Shown here piece by piece: positions 33,555-47,359 of a stretch of 64,000 nt of DNA (position 1 is its first letter; each line of letters begins with the position of its first letter). Source of the DNA: Hofstenia miamia (Eukaryota > Xenacoelomorpha > Acoela > Hofsteniidae); assembly GCA_900660155.1 (NCBI GenBank), contig CABFPE010000169.1, positions 57,189-121,188 on the forward strand, given 5' to 3'. The notes under the pieces were generated by a model. That model saw nothing but the letters and a program-made list of their open reading frames with translations. It was not told the origin of the DNA and did no database searches. Both the position numbers and the translations under genes were made by a program.

Positions 33555-33940
33555 TTCTCCCGGACCGGACTGGGCCGGACTGAATATATCAGGACCGGAG
33601 CTCTTATTACATAAGCTGTAAAAACCTGGATCACCTGCACCAATTGATGAGTAAGATAAAAACGCAACCCTTAAATTGCGAGCATAACATCGCCTTAAAT
33701 TGTAATTACATATTTTGCTCCTCTAATATTTGAAGTTATTAGTGACCCTGTCATGTGCACTCCCTAGCTGCACTCTATGATAATCTCATCACTAGACTGT
33801 CATTTGCAGAAGTTCTAAATGCCTGGGAATTTATTTTATTGAATAATTTGCATCTAAACATATTTTAGTATTATTTTAAAAAACCTGATTATTTGAATTA
33901 CTGCAGACCGGAGGGTGCCGCGGTCCGGACTGGACTATTT
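33555..33940. mobile_element. Possible hAT element with GGACCGGAC iterons
   Basis: CCCGGACCGGACTGGGCCGG and CAGGACCGGAGC at 33558-33601, and GCAGACCGGAGG with GCGGTCCGGACTGGAC at 33903-33936, stand out in AT-rich DNA and look like subterminal iterons. Exact termini and a target duplication were not found. Confidence 0.4.
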
Positions 33941-34300
33941 TTTACTTTGATTGTAGTGGTGGTGAACACAGAATTTTGGTTCTGTGCAAAGCTAAATACA
34001 ATAATGTTACATGTATTTCTAAAAAGCAGTTGCGATAGCCTAACTTGCAATAAGTTAGTAAGAATTGGAAATTTTATTGGGGCTTTAAGACCAATTTTTA
34101 AGGACAATTTCAAGTTAAAACTTATATGAAACTCAATAATACAGAGTAAATTTCGTAGAAATCTACCAATCGATAATGCAGATGGCTCTAACCATTGAAT
34201 GATAACTGATAATAAATGCATTTATCAACTTATTCGGTTGGCGCTCTTTCAACAAATTAGTATCAATATCACCAATTTATCATTTTTCAATTTCTCAATT

Positions 34301-34463
34301 CAGTGGTGTAGCTACAGGGAGCTTGAGGGTGGGCTATGCCCCTAGATTAAAATCAGATCACCCTCCCCTCAGAGATAATAGTAAGTAGCTTAAAAACATT
34401 GCAATAAAATTGCTATATAATTTTCTTTGCCCCTTTAAATTCCATGGGCTGGCTACACCTCTG
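34301..34463. mobile_element. hAT MITE, CAGTGGTGTAGC family, 163 bp
   Basis: Ends CAGTGGTGTAGCTACAGG and (reverse complement) CAGAGGTGTAGCCAGCCC. The 8-bp duplication TCTCAATT is exact (34293-34300 and 34464-34471). There is no coding frame. Confidence 0.9.
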
Positions 34464-34775
34464 TCTCAATTACAGTAATACTAAAGTTTAGAAATCTTAG
34501 TTGCGCCGTTTTGTTCAGCGAAAACTTTTATTATTTTCATGCACTCAAAACTTTCCTTGAACAGAAATTGTGAAATGCATGTCATGCGTAAAAAACACAC
34601 AATATGGTTAAAAACATTTGAAGAAAGTAAAACATCTGTGAAATATGCAAATAAAATGATTCAAATAATGTCGTATTTTCATGAAATTTAGTTTTCCATT
34701 ACAAACACGAAACACTTCAGAGTTGGACAAAGCTATACATTTGTATAAAATAAGTACAATTAAATTTCAAAATTA

Positions 34776-34811
34776 TATATATATATATATAAATATATAT
34801 ATATAAATATA

Positions 34812-34846
<35 letters not shown>

Positions 34847-35470
34847 NNNNNNNNNNNNNNNNNNNNNNNNNNNNNNNNNNNNNNNNNNNNNNNNNNNNNN
34901 NNNNNNNNNNNNNNNNNNNNNNNNNNNNNNNNNNNNNNNNNNNNNNNNNNNNNNNNNNNNNNNNNNNNNNNNNNNNNNNNNNNNNNNNNNNNNNNNNNNN
35001 NNNNNNNNNNNNNNNNNNNNNNNNNNNNNNNNNNNNNNNNNNNNNNNNNNNNNNNNNNNNNNNNNNNNNNNNNNNNNNNNNNNNNNNNNNNNNNNNNNNN
35101 NNNNNNNNNNNNNNNNNNNNNNNNNNNNNNNNNNNNNNNNNNNNNNNNNNNNNNNNNNNNNNNNNNNNNNNNNNNNNNNNNNNNNNNNNNNNNNNNNNNN
35201 NNNNNNNNNNNNNNNNNNNNNNNNNNNNNNNNNNNNNNNNNNNNNNNNNNNNNNNNNNNNNNNNNNNNNNNNNNNNNNNNNNNNNNNNNNNNNNNNNNNN
35301 NNNNNNNNNNNNNNNNNNNNNNNNNNNNNNNNNNNNNNNNNNNNNNNNNNNNNNNNNNNNNNNNNNNNNNNNNNNNNNNNNNNNNNNNNNNNNNNNNNNN
35401 NNNNNNNNNNNNNNNNNNNNNNNNNNNNNNNNNNNNNNNNNNNNNNNNNNNNATATATATAATATATATT
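34776..35470. other. Assembly gap (606 N) inside an (AT)n tract
   Basis: N from 34847 to 35452, with (AT)n on both sides (34776-34846 and 35453-35470). The missing sequence probably includes more of the microsatellite; its true length is unknown. The long frames here are artefacts. Confidence 0.95.
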
Positions 35471-36603
35471 GCTGAGTTCTTACGACCTCAAATTTCAAAA
35501 TCAATCAAATACATAAGGATATTTAAAAAAAGCTTCAACATCATGTACATTTTTTAAGTGTTAAATAGTGACGAATATTTACGAATACTATAATGATATA
35601 TAATTTTGAAATTCACTTAGATTGTATTTCCACATTTTTACATTGTGATCAATTGGCTGAAAAGAATTTATTTTTAGTTGAAATGGAATTATTTGCACTG
35701 AGAGATTCAACAATGTAAAACTCATTTAACAGGTTCTAACTTTCAGAGTTACGCCATCAACTATTAATATGAATTTTCTTCGAATGTCTGCATCAAATTT
35801 GGTCTAGCATGGTGAGAGTTTCGCTAAAATTTCCAAACCGCCTATAGATTTAAAATCAAATTTTGGATGTAAATGTATAGCATTATTCTATCAGAACAAT
35901 AGTAAATATATTTACTAAACAGGAATGGCTTAAATTATATTAAATTCTTCATATTCTTTTTATGCTTCTTGAAACCGGAAATCTATAATAAAGCGTTTTC
36001 AACGCCATCTATCGAAATTTTTATTCGAAGTTATTAATTAATTTATATTAGGTAAGCATGAAAGCAATGCGATGACGAAAATCATTATGTGCAGTGCTAT
36101 GCCACACTAGTTGTTATACTACACAAAATTATTATATTTTACTATTATAAATACTGTAGTAAAAATTCAATCAAGCCTAAAAGTTTTGAAACAATACAGT
36201 ATATTTTCGGAATGGTTTTGTTTGGCTTGCATACGAGCTGCAATTTACCAATTTACATTTCGACAGGCTTTCTAGCATAATTCAATGAACAAAATAATCT
36301 TCACTTATTAAGTTTTACACAAGCCTAAAAACTCATTATGCTAGAACCACGTGAGAGAAATACGTTCTTTGATGCTGGCAAATGTTCACGAATTCCCTTT
36401 TGCTCTCATCGGTTCTTACTTTTATTATAAACTCAGAAGGCCAGTATCATGGAGTAATCCTGTAACTTCCTATTTTTTGAAAACTTAAATCAATGCTACA
36501 TCTTGTTTATGGCTCTGTTTTATATTCTTTGTGCTATTCAATTGTGTATTCTAATAGATACTTGCTTTTGACACCTCAAATCCTTTCACTCATTTCATAA
36601 AAA

Positions 36604-36637
<34 letters not shown>

Positions 36638-38027
36638 CACACATAAAAATAATGTTATACATGCACCTCACTAACCTACATATAAAAATTGAAAAACCAT
36701 CTACTAGTGATCATAACATTTATTATGTTTTCACTTGAGGTATGAAAAGTAAACTTATAAAATTTTTTGCATTTCGTTGAGAAGTAATTCAGCTAAACTC
36801 GGTCCTATGCCTTAATCTTTATATATGTTAATAATCCTATTGAATGTTGTGCATATATTAACTTTTCTAAAATTGGCATTGCTGTAATTCGAAGTCGCGC
36901 TAACTATTCTCTATTATATTGATGTATATAACTCTATTTGAGAATATAAAAATAATAATTTGTTGGATTAGAGTGTCAAAAGTAGTGCTTACCAAAAACT
37001 ACAAATCTCGTTAATAATTTAGCATCATCAAGAAAGATCAGCACAGATTTAACAAAATTCACTGCATTAATTAGCTTATGAAAATTCAATAGTATTTTTA
37101 TTTCATATTACATAAGGAAAATGGTATATTTGCTCATATATAAAATTGAATAATTTTTAACACAGCATTCCTTCCCGCAATTTTATAAACAATTATAGTA
37201 ATTTTTTGACTAGGTTTCTTGACTAAATTGCATAAACAAACTAATTCTTAAAAAAGAACTAGTCTGACCATTTCTTTACATTGAAGATAATATTCACTTT
37301 GTAGGCTTTTGTGACTCCCAAAACATTTTGAGCCACCCTTATTCTTATTTTCTGTAATGATTTTCCCGATTATTGTACCACTCCAATTCTCCGTATCTGC
37401 AGATAACCTCAAAATAACATTATCTATCTCTGACATCCTCGAGAATTTTGCAAGAGCCCAGGACACAAGTCCTTTCTCGCACAAGGTTTGGTCTCTTGTT
37501 ATTTGAATTGGCTGTAGAAGTCTCTCATTCCGTAAAATATTTGAATGTTACTATTTAATATAACCTGTAATGGAAGTAGCATATTTCAAATAAATTCCAA
37601 TATTCTTAGAAACACCAGCTTCACAGTGAAAACAGCTTGTCTTGACATGAATTACTTACGCTTCAAACCTTTGATATGCAAAGTATCGACAGACTGAAAG
37701 TATATTTCAGAACCAATGCGTCAAATGGATCTATTCAAAGGCGGGCATAGGGATAGTATAATTACCTCAAAATATCGTCTGAAGTCCGTGAACTTACAAT
37801 TGCTGGGCCTTATTTATTTAAACAAGATTCTGCCCAAGATTACTATCGTGATGTTTCATCTTATATTTCCTCTTGCACACGATCCTGTCTTCGTAGCTGT
37901 AGTCGCATACTTTTCTAAAGGCTAATGATCTAAACTCCAAGCGTTCTATTTGTGTCGCATTCCTTACCTAGCTATCTTTATTTACAAAATATCCCCCCTC
38001 AAACATTTTCTATTTTCCATGACGTAG
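35471..38027. other. No recognised gene
   Basis: AT-rich DNA with one (AT)n tract at 36606-36636. The frames at 36089-36280, 37248-37484 and 37716-37925 show no known domain. Confidence 0.45.
36606..36636. repeat. (AT)n microsatellite
   Basis: Uninterrupted alternating AT. Confidence 0.95.
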
Positions 38028-38031
38028 TTAA

Positions 38032-38512
38032 CCTTAAGCAGCCTGGGGATTTTTAAAAAACTATTAAAGGTGCGCTCAATCTAAAAGCAATACATGATAG
38101 AGGATAGTCTCCTCTTTCTATTTCGTTCTTAATCCGCACGCTGCCCTTGTCCCACCGACTTTGCGCACGGCACGTCTCAATGGGGTTGGAATATCTTTGC
38201 AAATATTAAGAAACAGTCAAAGTTCTTTGTTGCCTCCAGGGGCTCAAAACCTTCTAAATACATTAACAATAGGTATGGAGAGAATTTAAATCTTTTCCAA
38301 AAATACAAAATTTTCAAATAAAATTTGTTAATTTTTCAACCACCCCTGTCACAGTAATAGCTTTAATAAAAATGTTCAACATTTCATTAAAGTATGCTCC
38401 CCAATTGACCTACCTACGTCCCAAGATTTTCAAATTTGGAAATAGGCTTGGAGCAAATTCTTTGTACATGTGGAAAGACGTTTTGTCCAAAAGGACGCTA
38501 GGCTGTTTAGGG
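38032..38512. mobile_element. piggyBac-like MITE with TTAA duplication, 481 bp
   Basis: TTAA at 38028-38031 and 38513-38516 flanks inverted ends CCTTAAGCAGCCT and (reverse complement) CCCTAAACAGCCTAGCGTCC. Strict TTAA flanks and CCYT ends are characteristic of piggyBac elements. No transposase frame is present. Related copies or fragments are at 3310-3780, 33032-33175 and 57378-57450, so this is a multicopy family. Confidence 0.9.
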
Positions 38513-38627
38513 TTAAGAAATACCACGGAGGTTTTCTGGAATCACTTACTTCTCAATGTTGTAATCGTACGAAATGCATCTTTACGTTTTTGTATTTATG
38601 TATTATTGTTTGCTTGTCTTTTGTCGC

Positions 38628-38629
<2 letters not shown>

Positions 38630-38662
<33 letters not shown>
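38630..38662. repeat. (AT)n microsatellite
   Basis: Uninterrupted alternating AT. Confidence 0.95.
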
Positions 38663-38664
<2 letters not shown>

Positions 38665-39329
38665 ATGATGGCTAGATAAGCGGAAAATATGTCAAAACGA
38701 TGAATTCCTACCAATCTGAAGGTCAGATGAAATCATGAATATAAACTGACTTTATTGAATAGACAGAATGATGTAAAAAAATTACGAAAATCTTCTTGTA
38801 AAACATGAACATTTATAGCCATCTCTTCAATGTTACTCTCCTGCTTCGATTTTTTAAGGACGCAGTCAGAGTTCTTAATTCAAGAATAATTACAGTGAAT
38901 CAAAAAGTTTGCTGTAAGGAGATGTACCAAAGATGTTCAGTGATTATGAAATGTAATGGACACCAAACATAAATATCGTAGCAAGATGGTGCTGGGGATC
39001 AGGCACCATGGAATTCAGTTTAGTTTCTTCAGCAAATTACCCTGATTACATCCTAACGAAAAATGGCTCGTTGGAGTATTTTTTTTTCGCAGAGAAGCAG
39101 AATTGTTGACGTGACAGGCATTCCATTGATAATTTAAAATCGTGCTTGACAAGAGCTTGGAATAATTTTCCACAAGTTGCTTTTCAAATTTACATTAAGA
39201 TGCTGCAATGAAGTGCACAGAGGATATTCTTAGTATGTATAAAGGTAACATAACATTATTCTTTGAAAACCTTTTATCAATTATCACTTATAAGAATAAA
39301 TGACTGTTTTGCAAATTTTCCGGTTTTCT
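38663..39329. other. No recognised gene
   Basis: AT-rich DNA without a frame or repeat I can assign. Confidence 0.45.
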
Positions 39330-39790
39330 AAAGTCCTTGCTTGCTTTAAGCAAGGCATTTGAGTTTAGATTTTGAAATTCCTTCGAATATACGTTCTCAC
39401 TATGGCTTCAGCAATAGCAGTTGTAGTCTAATACAAAGTTTCTTATTAGAATGGTTGCAACAAGTAAAGGCCGATGGTATATATTCTGCATACGAAAAAC
39501 CCTAAGCATAAGAGTTGTACCTGTTGCTATTTACTATATATACAGATAGTTTCATAATTATTCTAATATAGTAAAATATATCAATACGCAGATGACACCT
39601 GCATTTCAATGAGAACCCGAACAAATCCATACCTGAACTGTCTGCAGACGTAGAAAAAGTCATAAATTATTATAACTTGTACAGATTAAACAATTTAGCT
39701 AAAACAAAGTTCATTGATTTTATCCAAATTAAAAAAAATGTGCAACTAAATATTTAAATCTAATACTGCAAAATAATATTTTTTTTGAAA
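39330..39790 (+). mobile_element. LINE reverse-transcriptase relic (YADDT box)
   Basis: Fragments in shifting frames: a D-SKAF-like segment at about 39352 (LSKAFEF), a block at about 39395-39445 resembling the S-…-L-WL region, RKTLSIRVVPVA near the usual GVPQGS site, and QYADDTCIS at about 39580, the catalytic YADD box of CR1/Jockey/I-type LINEs. INYYNLYRLNNLAKTKF follows, as expected (W---N-L-LN--KTK). There are several frameshifts and stops. Confidence 0.75.
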
Positions 39791-41149
39791 GCATAATACT
39801 TAAAAAATTTGAAAAAACAAAACCTATATGAATAAACGTTGTTGCAATATTCTATTGAGCCAAAACTTTGTTGATTAGAAAAAAATTGATACCTTTTATT
39901 AAATCCGTCTCAGTTAACTATTAATATCTGATAGAAAGGAAAATAAATTATTTTAGCTAATAGAAGGCATGCACTTAATAGATATTAGCCATGTTAAATA
40001 TTTTAGTAGACATGGGTAATCTTAAACCATTTGTTAGACTGCAAATTTCATTTCTCAAAAGTTTAAAAATTTATAAAATTTTAAACTACTAAATACAAAT
40101 AAATTTTTAGTGTTTTTATAAATAATTGAACATTGAAAATGATGAAAAACTAAATTGAAGTTGTACCAAGTTGACTTTGCTGCATTGCATTAAAGTTTGC
40201 ATTAAGCTGTACACCAATCCAAAATCTCTAATAAATTTGTAAACGTTAATTCAAATTCAAGCATTGAAAATTGATTGGTACATTTTCAACAGCATAGCCA
40301 TCTAGAGACGATACCTACTCAATTCTTAAAGAGAGTGATTCCCAATTCATCAATTTTGTGTGTTTGCTCTGGAATTTCATCGAGATGAATTATACGACAC
40401 CATCATTTCCATTTTCAGTAAGTCAACTTTTTTATAAGTAAAAGAATTAAGTAATTGATAATAAAATACAGAATTACAAATAAATTATTACTAATTGCAA
40501 TTATAATTCTGTACTTTGTAAAAACTTTTGATACAATGAGACCAGATTTACAATATTTATATTTTTCTTTGATAAACATTTAAACAAAATAATTTTTCAC
40601 TACATTTTTGTATAAGACAAAGAAGTCATACAAGGCTACTTATGAAGGAATTCAATTCATAATTAAAGTTTTAAAAATCACAGTGATCGTTTAAAGTTAA
40701 AATTGAATTTCAAATATTTTCAAACACTTTCAAACATGTCTAAATTATAGTAAAATTTAAGTTTCATAATTTCCAATCTTACATACAAACAACTTTATTT
40801 TTTGTTGACAATACCTTAATTTAGAATATTACAATTTTATTTAATAAATATTATGAAATTGAAAAATTTCTTAACCGTTTATTAAATTCTACCTCGAGAT
40901 AGTATTCTTTGGTTACAAACTAAGATAAAATTTTTAAGTTGAAATAATATTTATCTTCATTTAGCAATTATCTTTCTTTTAGCTTAATTCAGAAATACTT
41001 CCCTAGCTAGGCCTGGTATGCGTAAACATATTACTGATTAAAATGTTGCAGCACATTAAATATGGATTAATCTCATGCGTTAGATACCAAAATTTAAAAA
41101 GCTGTCTTTTAATGAAATACATAAAGGTGAAAATTAAAATCTCTTTCTT

Positions 41150-41184
<35 letters not shown>

Positions 41185-42479
41185 CGCTTTAGAAAATGTT
41201 TCAAAATATTATTTAAAGTAATTTTAAAATTTTTCCTACTATATTACGTCTATGTTTTTTTAGTCTAGATATTGTAAATAACGCGTAAACCAGAAAATTT
41301 CAGAAATCTGATTGAATTTAACTGTCTGTATAGTGAGCCTAAAAATGGCTGTAAACTGGCCTTTTTTATTTAGTGGCTAGCTAAGCGCATGATCAAAATG
41401 CATAGCGAAGAATATATATATATATATATTTACTTTTAAAAAAAATTAAGGCGAGTACGCATCATTGCAGCTAAAATGGCGAATTTTAAAGCTTTATGAG
41501 AATTACTAGCGACAGCGCAAAAAATTCTGAAAATAAAAAAGTATACCAAAATTTTGAAGCAAGGAATAAAATGGAAATTTAGTAAAAATATAAAGCAAGA
41601 AGTAACAAACTTTCAATAAGGAGGAGCATAAGGAACTGTTGTAGCATATGCAATCATTGTATAAACTCAACACTGTAATTGATACAGAATGGAATTTCTT
41701 ACAAGGACTTCGTTTCATTGACACCGTTTTTGAATTTACTTAAAATATCCTCGCTAAGATGAAGACCTGGAGAACATATATGTCAATCTTCAACTATCAA
41801 CTGATTTTTTCAGTAAAGGATTTTTATTTTTTCGTCCAGGTGTGTTGATCAGAATCGCCAGCTCATAAATATTTTTTGACAGTTAATTTATGTAAATTTT
41901 TCACTTAAAGTTTCCAAGTCAGCTGGATCACACTAAAATTAATTATTTTTAATTTAATTAATTAATTTTTTAATCCAGAAGTTGAAAAAATAAATGTACA
42001 CAGAGTGCCTCATCTCAATAAATTCAGGCTCATTGTTATGCAAACACATGTCAGGTGTGGCATAAATAGTCTTATTGGCTTCAGATGCTTTTTTGTATAT
42101 TTTTGTTTGTTTCTTTAATTACGTCAGCGAATATTCACTTTTATTTTAAATTCAAAGTCCGAATATTTCGACAATCCGAATTCGAACTCAAAATATAATG
42201 TGATTTAAGTATAAATTTTGATTGCAAGAATATCTGTTGTTAATAGCTAATGTGCAAAATCATTTGCGAAATTATTTTCGTTTAAAAATTTCTGTATCTC
42301 ACCAGAAATTTATAATAACTAGAATCGGATAAGAATCCAACATGAATTGAAATTCGGATTTGATTTTATATTCTGTAATTGGTTAATACTAAATTAATAC
42401 TAAACCTTCAAAATTCGATTTAAGTCAAAATCGAAATACTTGATTGAAAAAGAATTGGATTAAATTCATAAAATTAATA
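39791..42479. other. No recognised gene
   Basis: Very AT-rich. A (CT)n-(AT)n run at 41147-41184 and (AT)n at 41412-41430. The frame at 41506-41724 has no recognisable domain. Confidence 0.45.
41147..41184. repeat. (CT)n(AT)n compound microsatellite
   Basis: TCTCTC repeats pass directly into alternating AT. Confidence 0.95.
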
Positions 42480-42880
42480 AATGTTTGCAAATAGAGAAAT
42501 CTTTCACAGAGTAATATTTTCACCTGAGGATTTGGCTAAAATTCTGCTTCATGAAGAGTATTTCGACAGTTTTTTATTTAACATTTTAGATTAGGAGAGA
42601 TGCTAGAACCTTGTTTTTAATATAAATTTTTGTCTTAATAATCATGATGAGGCGAAGTATCAGAATGCCAGTGAAGATCAGTTTGACCTGCTGCTTCATG
42701 CTGCAAAAATAATTTTAGAAAAACTTTGCAAACAAAGTTCTAAGTTCTAAAAAACATGTTACAGTATCATCTACTTTACACTTTTACAGGGTTTGGTTGG
42801 TGAAATCTTACCCAGTCACACGGGTTACGAATAACATTTTGTGCAACTCTGGTGTCGATCTACCATCACTTTACGTAGTT
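42090..42880 (+). repeat. Dispersed repeat, copy 1
   Basis: Similar in order to 54030-54660: (T)TTTGTTTGTTTCT, GAATCTTTCA/AAATCTTTCA, TTCATGAAGAGTATTT, GAGATG(C/T)TAGAACCTTG, GAGGCGAAG(T/C)AT and AAATCTTA(C/T)CCAG. The identity is moderate. The second copy runs directly into a LINE reverse transcriptase relic, so this repeat may be the LINE's upstream part. Confidence 0.65.
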
Positions 42881-43171
42881 TGCTACTCGTTTACTATCTT
42901 AAAATAGTTTTACTGAAAATTGCAATTCATTCATTTATTAAGGTCAATAATTTATAAATGTTGTTTCACCAGAACTTCTACGGTAATATATTCTACTTTT
43001 TAATATACAATGTATAGATTTAGTGAAACCTGAAAACGTCGTACAAACTGTCTTCTTTGCCAGTGGAACTAAATTCACTAAAAATTAAATTCAGCAATGG
43101 ATAATTTTAAGTGTATTTATTGGCTTCCTCGTACTTCTGTTAAATTTATATTTTCAAAAAATATTTACCAG

Positions 43172-43312
43172 CAGCAGCGTAGCCAAGAAGGAAAACGGTG
43201 CTTTGGTTGTCCTTGTATATCATTTATAAAAGAAATTTAATTCAAAATAGCCAAAAATGCGCAACAAAAATAGTAGGACCCACCCTTAATTTTCTTTCTG
43301 GCCACACCGCGG
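43172..43312. mobile_element. hAT MITE, CAG--GCGTAGCC family, 141 bp (old)
   Basis: The left end CAGCAGCGTAGCCAAGAAGG and right end (reverse complement) CCGCGGTGTGGCCAGAAAG resemble CAGTGGCGTAGCC-type hAT ends. Flanking 8-mers TTTACCAG and CGTATCAG match at 5 of 8. Confidence 0.55.
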
Positions 43313-43373
43313 CGTATCAGCAAGCGTTGGAGCCAAATCATTAATGTTCAACCCATATTACAATGACTGAGGT

Positions 43374-43400
43374 CATATATATATATATATATATATATAA
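43374..43400. repeat. (AT)n microsatellite
   Basis: Uninterrupted alternating AT. Confidence 0.9.
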
Positions 43401-43755
43401 AGTGTATATGTGTATATAAGTGTCGTAAGTTGAAATTAATACAATAAATAGATTTGTTGAATCAACTTTTGCTTCTGTGTTGCATTTTAAGAATAAATCT
43501 CGAGAATATCTTAAGCAAAAATAAGTCCTAAGAAATAGATTACCATCGGAACTTTATTTCAACTACATATGTGTCAAATGATGTTGGATAAACTTCTTAA
43601 CGTTGGATAGTAGTAAGAATTGCGTGATTAATGGTATACCTTACTGTTTTGCTGTTTCATAAAGTTGCAACACTTTGCTCTTGGTAGATAAATAATAAAA
43701 TTCGCACAAACTTTTAGCTTAATATAAAACTTTTAGTTATTGAAAGAGATGAGAC

Positions 43756-44152
43756 CAGATATGGACATAGGCAGAAATTTTAGGTCCTACGCGAATCCGG
43801 CCCACTTAAATTTATTTCAATTCTGGCTATTTTAGGTCCATTTTTATACTTGTCAAAAAATTTTCTTTAATTTTTCGGCTTGCTCTACCAAAATTTGGGA
43901 TGATAGATACTTTTAAAAAAATTTAAACGCTGAAATTGAAGTTCTAAATTGAAATTTAAAAAAATATGTGATTTCAAAATTTAAATTTTATTTTCAACTT
44001 TAATATTATAACTTTTATGAAATTTAATGTAGTTCCATGCACTATTAAGAAATAGTCAGTTTTTTTTTAAAATGCGGCTCATTTTTGCCATTTTTTCGGA
44101 CCAAACTCGGCCCGAACCAGCCCAAGGCCTGCTTGGCCGATGTTCATCTCTG
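43756..44152. mobile_element. hAT MITE, CAGAGATGRACAT family, 397 bp
   Basis: Ends CAGATATGGACATAGGC and (reverse complement) CAGAGATGAACATCGGCC. Flanking 8-mers GATGAGAC (43748-43755) and GATGAGAT (44153-44160) differ at one base. CCCGAACCAGCCC near the right end resembles a GC-rich iteron block. The middle is A/T-rich with no coding. Confidence 0.9.
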
Positions 44153-44160
44153 GATGAGAT

Positions 44161-46865
44161 TGAATATTGGGGCAATGAAGACATTGATAAAGTGAGGTCT
44201 ATTTTAATGAGCTGTATAATCCCCTTATATTAGCGATACCGTATGAACCATGTAGAAACAAAGCATGCTAAGCTTATTTATAAAGGCTCTGTTTTCACAT
44301 GAAACGGTCATAATCGCTTTGCTCTTCATGTCCGCATAGCAAGTTTTATATATATAATTTATTGCTAACAACTGTTTCAATATTTACTGAATTCTATAAG
44401 CCAAGCAGTCGTGGATTGTTAGCTATAATTGGTATTTACTGACTCTAGTTATTACCATGTAATTTAAATTAAATAAAGCAAAAATGTCAGTTAATGTACT
44501 TTCCGGATGTTTACTCTAGAAAATTGAATTTTCAATTATGTTTACTTTTATATCTGTAAATAGTTGCGGCATTCTTTTTCTCTAAATGAAATAGTCGAGA
44601 TTCCAGATTTACTAGCATTCAGCAATCACAAAAATTTTTTTCAAATCCGTTGAATTTCAGATCTCTCCCAAAAACGAGAAAGTTTTGCACTAAAACTGGT
44701 TGTTATTAAGGGAATCCTTTTGTTAAGAAATATGAAATTTATTACATTTTGCACCTGAAGGCTAAATCGACAAGTTATCATTGAAAAAATGTCTTAGAAA
44801 TTTACAGGAATTCATTATCTCATTGATAACGTCACTAAACAAAAATGAAACCTGTCAGGCAAATTTTGCAGCTATCAATTGAATTGAATGCATATAAGCA
44901 AATATTTACTGATTGGTAACAGAGGATCTCTTAAAATACAGCTTTGGAGGCGATCCAAAATGCAACCATTTAAAAAAATTTTTTGAGCACATTATTTTTA
45001 AGAAAAATTGTCCAAACCCTACTGTGTAGTTTAACAGTGAAATCAGCTAAATGTTAAGTATTAGTCAATATATTAAACTAAATAATTTGTTAGGACAAAT
45101 AATTTGTCTCACTCTGCTTACATTTAGATTTTTGAAGAATATTACAAATACTGTTGTTATCAACAGAATTTTAATGTGTATTCAATAAGCTTTAATTTGA
45201 TATATGTCTAGGGCCCACACAATTCAAAATATACACACACTACAAACTAGCTAACAATTTACATATAATAATAAAAGAATATTTACAATGAAAATTTTTC
45301 TTTTATCTTCCGACATGTATTTAATTTTGTTTTAATGAACACTTGCGGGAAGATTATTTGAGTGCTTGCAAGTTGGTGTCATAAACATCTCTAATATTTA
45401 GTATTTGTTTTGATTTATATAGACTTTATTACATTTTGAATCTTAGTAATAAAATTTTTTGATTAAAGCAGAAGGTGTGATGAAAGACAAAACCGCACAT
45501 GTAAAATGAAAATTTTTCTACTATAACAGCTATTGCAAAATTTGCAGTTAAAATTTCTTTCTAGTTTTTCAAACAGGTGCATAGTAAGTATGAAAATTTA
45601 AAAGTGAGAATTTTGGAAGGGTTTGTGACTAAGTGTGTCAGTACCCAATAAAATACTTAGAGATTAGATGCAAAATCATTTATCACTAACAGGAATTAGT
45701 TTATTGTTTTTTCATCAACCTATGAGTTTATAAAGCTTACAAATGGATAAAACTATCACCCCAGCATTCGCATCACATCATCTCCGTCAATTCATGACGA
45801 GCTTCAAGAAAATAAGAGTGAACAATTCTATAAAATATAAACGACTAGTGTCATTGTATAAATTTTGCTCTAACATGCAGATACTTTTGGCAAATTATTA
45901 AGAGGGACATTGTGGAGTTAATGGGCCTAGCAATGAAGGTATGAAATCCCTTTTTTGCTTCTATTCCATTATCTTTAAAGTTTTGAGCCATCAACGCATT
46001 GAGATTACAATACGTGCAGTCAAAGCGCGTTATTGACTAGCATCAAGATTTCCAATGGGTTGGTAGAAAATTCCATAATCTTCCTGCTCTTTACACTTTA
46101 AAATTCAAAGGATATCATTTCTCAGCTGTTACGTGTTCTGACATGTAGCAGAGAAAATGCAGGTATCTGAACTGCTAACTTTTTCCATAATCTTTTCACA
46201 TTGAGATTAGGTATGCTAAATTATGCATTAAATTAAAAGTTGAATAATGAGTAGAGATATTACAAAGGTAATCTAGAAAAAATTTTAATTAAACTCTGTC
46301 CCACTTAATAAGTAAAGTTTTATATCAATAATTGGGGTTTTATTATAGCGTAAATACCATGGTTTTGGCTCGAATTAGATAGTTTAGGATCTTGTGCATA
46401 TTATAAAAAAAATGAAAATCAAAACTTGAAATTATACTCGTGTTTATATCATACTACCTCATTTTCCTAAAAAACCGGTTTATTTATTAACTGGGACAGA
46501 GTTTAATACAAATATAATATATAATAGCAAATATTTAACAAAATTGGTCCATTCCCGTACTTGTCCACCCTGTGTTATATTTTAGGTCAGGTGAGTTTCT
46601 ACTAGTTCCCCTGGTCCGCCTTTGATTATTGGCCAGGACATGTGCCCCTTCCAAGTGAATGTAATTGCCTAAAAACCTACTTTGTATTCCGCACACTAAA
46701 AATACATTCATAGTCAAACAGGTAGTTTAAATACATTTGGTATTATCTTAGCATATGCATATGCATGGGCTTATTAACGCTGTGTTAAGTTTATTCTCTT
46801 AAATGTGTTAACGGGAAGGAAATGTTCGTTGAATTTTTCATAATTTGGTATATAAAATTTGAATA

Positions 46866-46867
<2 letters not shown>
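44161..46867. other. No recognised gene
   Basis: AT-rich DNA. The frame at 46535-46717 shows no known motif. No window repeat family was recognised. Confidence 0.45.

Positions 46868-46922
<55 letters not shown>
46868..46922. repeat. (AT)n microsatellite
   Basis: Over 50 bp of alternating AT. Confidence 0.95.
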
Positions 46923-46925
<3 letters not shown>

Positions 46926-47359
46926 CCTTGTCTAATATTGCTTTAGCATGTAATTCGTTCGTTTCATTCACAAATCATTTTCCCCTGAAAGTTCAACAAA
47001 TATTGCTAAACAGTGCAAATACAATCTAGTTATTTGTACAGACTAACGTGACATTGGAATTGAAAATGTCAACAAAGATTAATTGATCGCTTAAAACACT
47101 TGAATAGTAAATGTCTTCTTACTTTATGTTTACTCAGCATGGTCTTCAAGAAACATCAAATTTGAGATTGTACAATGATTATTCAGTTATATCATGGCGC
47201 TTAATATAAATTTATAACAATATTACTTATATATTGATATTTATCATGCGAACTTAAAAATTATATTAAACTGCGCTTTTGAAATGGATTAGAATTTCTG
47301 CAACAAGTTAACTGAATAAGTGTGTCTATATTCCATTTTTAAAGATTCATTATTATTAC

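Noticed and set aside
34773-35504. Long open frames of 215-243 residues on both strands
   Set aside because: They are read through the 606-base N gap and flanking (AT)n; not coding.
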